A stretch of 64,000 bases of DNA, taken from positions 44,494,501-44,558,500 of the forward strand of contig NC_091255.1 in assembly GCF_042477335.2 (NCBI RefSeq), written 5' to 3'. The notes under the pieces are model-generated. The model saw only the letters and a program-made list of their open reading frames with translations. It made no database searches and was not told the origin of the DNA. A program made the translations under genes and the position numbers. Shown in pieces: positions 59,036-64,000 of the stretch. Origin of the DNA: Ovis canadensis (lineage: Eukaryota > Chordata > Mammalia > Artiodactyla > Bovidae). Each line of letters starts with the position of its first letter. Within the stretch, counting starts at the first letter, position 1.

Positions 59036-61002
59036 TCTAAGTTTCTGATCTGGGATAGTAGCTTCCATTGCTGCTCAGGCTGCAAGGAAGCTGCTCAATG
59101 CTGTCACGACCGCACTGGCACCAAACTGACAGGCTGAGGCAGACAAGTGCCACAGGACCAGAGGCACAGGCCGCCTCTTCCCCATCAGCCCCCTGGCCTC
59201 TCAAAAGCCCTCAGATGGCCTCCAGACACATTCACACGTCTAAGTAATGAGGACCCACTACATACCAGCCCCTGTACTGGACACAAGCCCTCAGCCTGGG
59301 CAGAGCGGACAGCACCGTGTATACAGACCATGCCACCACCACTCCTTCCCAGGGTCTTGAGCAAAGCTCTGTTTTGCAGCAAAGGGGAGAGAGGTCTTTT
59401 TAAGTGCTGAGTCTTTCCACATAGTGGATTTCGTTAAGGGATTCACTTCTAGCCCCTCAGCAGGAGAACGTGCAAAGTGGCTTCCAGACCTTAGAAAGTT
59501 CTGGGGATTGAGCTCACATATAAATGATTGAGCATCCCATTTTCTCAAGGAAAACATGAGAGGGGTGGGAAAGAGTAAAGAGGCTAGAAGCAAGCAGAAG
59601 TGGGAGGCCAGAGGAAGGAGAAGGCCTCGAGGAGGAAGGTGCAGAGGGCGTCATGGCAGCCCACAGCGAGACCCAAGAAGCCCGACTCAGTGCAACAGTC
59701 AGGGCCCTGAGCAGACGCAATCTTCCCGTCATAACTGCACTTTCAGAGCTGAGAAGGCTTTGGCCGGGGACCCAAGAACTTTCCTTGAAGCTGGTTCCAG
59801 CCATACCCCATCTCTGTCTTGAACCTCAGACCAGTCTCCCTGTCCAGGAGTCCACACTCAACCTCCTCCAAGCCCTCCTACCCCCTCCTATCACCCAGGC
59901 CCTTTTCCCTCAGACTCACATCCCTTTCCACTGACAGGTACCCAAGCTTCCCAAAGCACTACAATTTCCCCAACCTTACATCCTCACAGGAATAAGAGTT
60001 AAAAAAAATTTCCAGGCTTTTGGGGTAAGTAGATGGAATGGGGAAATCAAAGGAGTGCTCTGTTTCCATGGAGCTGTTTTCCTGAGTAGAGCTAGAGCCC
60101 AGTGGATCTCTCCCCAGAATGAGGGTCAGCCAGGGGTCACCCTGGAATAAAGGGGACAGGGAAGGAGCTCCCTTGGGACCATCATCTGGAAAAGGAAGGA
60201 CACAATTACCTTCAAGAACTGGCCTGCTTTCCCCAAGATACCCCCCTCCTCTCTTCTGCAGGGAAGAGGTTCTGGAAAGGACCCATATGAGCAGATGTCT
60301 CCACATGGGGGGGAGACGGGCAGTGCTCCTGGAAAGAGGAGCTCCTGGGACACCTGTTTGGACCTCCCTAATGGCAGTGAGTCCATCACATCATCTGTGC
60401 CCTTGTTTCATCTCCCTCACTGAGGCAGGGGCACTCTGATACATCCAAGCCCCTGCACAGCTTAGAGTAGTGCCTGCCCTGTAGCAGATGATCAATGCCT
60501 GGGAAGAATGAATGAACGAATGAACGGATCAGTCAATCAATATCCCTGCCTCGAAGCCAGATGTATCTCCCATTCATGTTTTCCTACCTCAATTGCTTCA
60601 ACAGCGATAAATTAGTGATAACTGGGGGTGGGGTGAGGAGGAGTGACACTGTAAAGGAGCTGTCCATCTTTCTACCCGCACCGTACACATGCTCATACTG
60701 AGGCTTCTTGTAGCCAGAGTCTGCCCGCAGATAACCCCACCTCCAGCTCTTAACAATGGAAGCCCCTTCTTAAAAGCCCCCATAGGCAATTCACCTTACT
60801 CCTAGGTACATCCTGCAACTCTCACCTCTCCCCTTTCCCTATAGATAAACATAAATGGAAAGTGGAAACCCCAAGGCACAGGAAAACTTGGGACAATCTT
60901 AACTGAGGAATAATTAATGGGGATGGGGGTTTTTTCACCCTTGTCAGGGTAGGGCTCATTTCCTTGAGAATATAGCCGTATGTCACTGTGTGATGTTCCT
61001 CT

Positions 61003-61276
61003 GTTGCCATAGCAACAGGAGGATGTGTCACCAGGTGGTGTGGATTTGTTGCCATGGTAACGAAAAGGACCCTTTCACATATGAACTCCCCTTACCCAGG
61101 CTTCTGTCTTATCCTCATGCAGGGAAGGGGAAGTGGGGAGACCCACAGGTTATCAGCTTCGGGAGGGGGGAACCATGTGACAAATCTCCATAGTAACCAG
61201 GGGAATGGGGGACACTGGTTGCCATAGTGACTGTGAGAGACCTGTGCAGTCACATGTCTGCTGTTGCTATGGTGAC
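61003..61276. promoter_or_regulatory. Cluster of five RFX X-box-like motifs
   Basis: GTTGCCATAGCAAC (61003-61016) is a full palindromic X-box. GTTGCCATGGTAAC (61048-61061) is near perfect. ATCTCCATAGTAAC (61184-61197), GTTGCCATAGTGAC (61218-61231) and GTTGCTATGGTGAC (61263-61276) are one-sided or weaker matches. RFX-family winged-helix factors bind GTTGCC-N-GGYAAC-type sites. Function in CACNA1G regulation is inferred. Confidence 0.55.
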
Positions 61277-62058
61277 TGTCCGGGCTGGAGTGGATCCCAA
61301 AGGGGGAGGTGGATAGGAGAAGGGAGGATCTTTCTTCTCCCAACAACCCACCATCAAAAGCAGAGAAAAAGGAAGTGCAGGGTGAGGAACCCCACTCCCA
61401 TCCCTCCCCGTCTTCTCCCTCCAAGAAAAAACTAGAGCGTGTTATCTGCACAACTGAGTCTTCTCTGTGGGGCTTTATCTAGAGCCCTTGCCTAGTTAGG
61501 CAGCTATAAGAGAGAGGAAGGCAGAGCTGGACCACCTCCAGGGGTATGGGGGCTCGGGCAAGGCATGATGGAGAAGGGAAGCAGCCCCCCAGCTGTCCCA
61601 TTCCCTGCTAGGAGCCTGCAAATCTGAGACTAAGGAGCACTAAAGAGGAAACTGGCCTGGACCCAGGAATCCTGGCCTCCTAGTACTCATTGGGAAGGTG
61701 GGGTGCTTTTCTCACTTGGCCCTGGAGAGGCTGGTGTCTATGAGTTTCAGCATTCCCCAGGTGGGGCGAGACCTAGGGGCTCAGGAGCAGGGTTCCTGTT
61801 GGGAGGCTGAAAAGGGGATTCCCCCAGTCAACCCCCCCCACACAAGCCTGTTTCACAGTGGTCTGCCCATCGCCTGTTCCAGAGTGTGGGTGTGTGGGGA
61901 GGGAGGTTTCCAGCTAAACTGAAAGCTGTAGCCCTGAGCAAGGCAGCCAGCCCCACCCAGAGACAGAGACGTGAGACACGGGGACACAAGAGAGCCGGCC
62001 CGCTGGAATCTTTGGGAGGGAAAATAGGCCAGAAATCTGATTCAAATGTCTGTGACTC

Positions 62059-62110
62059 TGTGTGTGTGTGTGTGTGTCTGCGTGCATGTGTGTGTGTGTG
62101 TGTGTGTGTG
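62059..62110. repeat. (TG)n microsatellite, interrupted
   Basis: Two TG runs separated by CTGCGTGCA in intron 1. Confidence 0.95.
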
Positions 62111-63042
62111 AGCAGTTGTGTCTGTCGCCATCCTGGCTGAGGCAGGCAGGGCGGGGTGAGAGCTCGGGCAGGAGCAGGCAAGGGTGAAGGGGGGCTGTGT
62201 GGTCGGGATAATCCCAGGAATGGCTCCAACTGGCACTCTGGGTGATGGGGAGTCCCCCAACAGTTCAGAGGAGCAGAGTGTGTGTGGAGCCGGGAAGAAA
62301 GGTAGGCCTGGGACAAAAAGAGTGCGAGGGGGTGCTCTGGCCCTCTCAGCCTAGCTCAGTTCTCTAGCCCCGGCCCTTCTCCCCAGAACCCTCTCTGGAG
62401 GGCCTTGGGGTTGAAAATGAGAGGGGGGAGCTGGTGAGGAGACATGAAGAACACCTCCCTTCCATTTTCTCTGAGGACCAAAATGGAGACTTCTCCCTAG
62501 GGAAGGGAAGCGGGGGAACTTGGGACACTGGGATGGTGGCAAGGAGAGCTCCAGAGACTCCCGGTGCCCCCTCCCCTCCAGACACACACACCCGCAGACA
62601 CCCGCAGCTCACACACTCACACTCGCTTCTGGAAGCCATTAGGGCCTGCTGCCCAGGCCTCCCCCTTCTCCTTCCCCCACTCCCGGCAGGCTCCCTTCTC
62701 CCCCTCTGGCCCCCTTCCCACTCCCCCTCTCGGCATCCCAAATGCCAGCCTGTGATTTCCAAATGAGAAAAAGCTGTGCTGGGCTCTGAGCTTGGAGAAA
62801 CTCCTACACAAACTTCCAGATGTGACACAACAGCCGAGAGGGAATGCTCAGGATCTCCTTCCCAGGAGGGGAAACGCACTCCCTCACACGTGAAGACACA
62901 CATATGCAAAGCCCAACACACTCCCTTCCCTATAGCCTGGGAGGAGGGGGCCTTTCTGACTGTCCATGAAGCCCTGGTCTCCCCAGTACCAAAATATGCA
63001 CTCCCAAGCGCCTCCTTCCTTTACTGTCACCCCTCCCTCACC

Positions 63043-63043
<1 letters not shown>

Positions 63044-63082
<39 letters not shown>

Positions 63083-63092
63083 TTCACACATA
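63044..63092. repeat. (AC)n microsatellite
   Basis: About 16 AC units, a GC interruption and a few more AC units in intron 1. Confidence 0.95.
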
Positions 63093-64000
63093 CACCATGT
63101 CCCACCTGGGTCTAGATCCCCTCTCTAGGAAACCCGGTTTCTTAAAGAGGCTGAGAAGAATGCCGAGAAGAACCTAGCGAGCTTCAGTTCGTTCAGGGGA
63201 GGTGTCCTGTCCCCCAGGCCCAGAGGTGCAGCCAAGGGAAGCCTCGAGAATACCAAAAGGACTGAGAGAAAGATCGAGGTCCAAGAGTCATTCCAGAGCC
63301 CCTCTGATGAGAAAACACAGGTTTCTTTTGATACAGGATGTGATGAATATGCTGAGGGCACATTTGAAGCAGCTCCCTTGCCAAGAAATTGTTCTCCACC
63401 CATCCTCAGCCAATCCAGGCTTAGGGGCTTGTCCAGACCTAGTAAAGCTGATGCCCCACACCCCAGACTCCCACCACTAGAGGTAAGCTTGCCCCCCTAC
63501 TCCCAAGATGAGCACTGGGCCTCCACCTCTCTTTCCTCATTCCAGCCCTCTCCACTTGCCCTTTTCCAGACCTCCTCAAGGAAGAAACCTGATTCCAGAC
63601 CATCCAATAGCACCTAAGATAGGGTAGATGGGGGAGATGCTGGCCAAGAGGTCTGCGGCTTTTTGGAGGGAAAGAGAAGATAAGATTTCTCTCTACACAC
63701 ATACCACCACCACCACACAACCCGGGGGCTCCTGAGAAGGAGGAGTCGGGTCTAGTGCTTTTTCACATTCATGGAGAGGGTGGGTGATTAGGAGTGGAGA
63801 GGAGGGAAGCCCCAACACTGTTCTTTTTTAGAGACATTTGTTCCCCAACTCTACCACTGAGAAAGGACTCTGGGGTGGGGGGTGGGGAGCCCAAATGTGC
63901 CAGTTCAGCAGGTCCACCTTTGAGGCAACCCCCTTTTTCTGCAGCTCAGAGAGAAAGGAAAGGGCAGAGGATGGAGAGAGGGTATGATGAGGGGAGCTTC

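Larger units (their letters stand above)
58473..64000 (-). other. CACNA1G intron 1 (3' part, at least 5.5 kb)
   Basis: No exon 1 sequence (start codon, acidic N-terminus) was found up to the window edge. The intron carries MIR-like sequence (58855-59035), an RFX X-box-like cluster (61003-61276), and two (TG/CA)n repeats (62059-62110, 63044-63092). The stretch 62500-62760 is very C-rich. Confidence 0.75.

Noticed and set aside
58473..64000. CACNA1G exon 1 or an antisense promoter transcript
   Set aside because: No acidic N-terminal coding sequence, CpG-dense promoter or start codon context was seen, so exon 1 must lie beyond the window.

Overview
The window is mammalian nuclear DNA, almost certainly from a bovid (cattle, sheep, goat or buffalo group). 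The evidence is a 5'-truncated BovB (RTE) LINE, several BovB-related tRNA-type ruminant SINEs (two with clear 12-13 bp target-site duplications), and old mammal-wide MIR, L2 and MER fragments around a vertebrate gene with canonical splice sites.

One gene fills about 85 % of the window: CACNA1G on the minus strand, encoding Cav3.1 (alpha-1G), the pore-forming subunit of a low-voltage-activated T-type calcium channel. I could place 37 coding exons (numbered 2-38 after the human gene, from memory), running from 58472 down to the stop codon at 4888. Every junction keeps the reading frame. Together they give about 2,308 codons with no frameshift or premature stop. Exon 1, with the start codon and the first ~80 residues, lies beyond the right end, so intron 1 is at least 5.5 kb long. 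The 3' UTR runs from 4887 to two tandem AATAAA signals near 4190-4213.

The protein is a textbook four-repeat channel. Exons 2-8 carry repeat I, 9-13 repeat II, 19-25 repeat III and 27-33 repeat IV. The pore-loop acidic residues read E-E-D-D (exons 7, 13, 24, 32), the T-type signature. Each S4 voltage sensor is a regular series of Arg/Lys. The I-II loop in exon 8 holds the gating-brake region and a nine-histidine tract. In-frame optional segments are visible: exon 14 (69 nt), two competing donors 21 nt apart in exon 25, exon 26 (54 nt), and exons 34 and 35 (144 and 135 nt).

Positions 1-4169 are the intergenic DNA 3' of CACNA1G, with a BovB fragment at 586-1616 and a long CA repeat at 3963-4066. 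No neighbouring gene is recognisable there. Introns hold SINEs, old repeats and microsatellites. Three non-coding signals stand out. The intron 1 acceptor has a minor-spliceosome (U12, AT-AC type) architecture. Five RFX X-box-like 14-mers lie within 275 bp of intron 1. An intron 13 segment has three ATCAAT cores at exact 10-bp spacing next to a palindromic POU octamer. I found no novel multi-gene system; the window is a well-conserved ion-channel locus.
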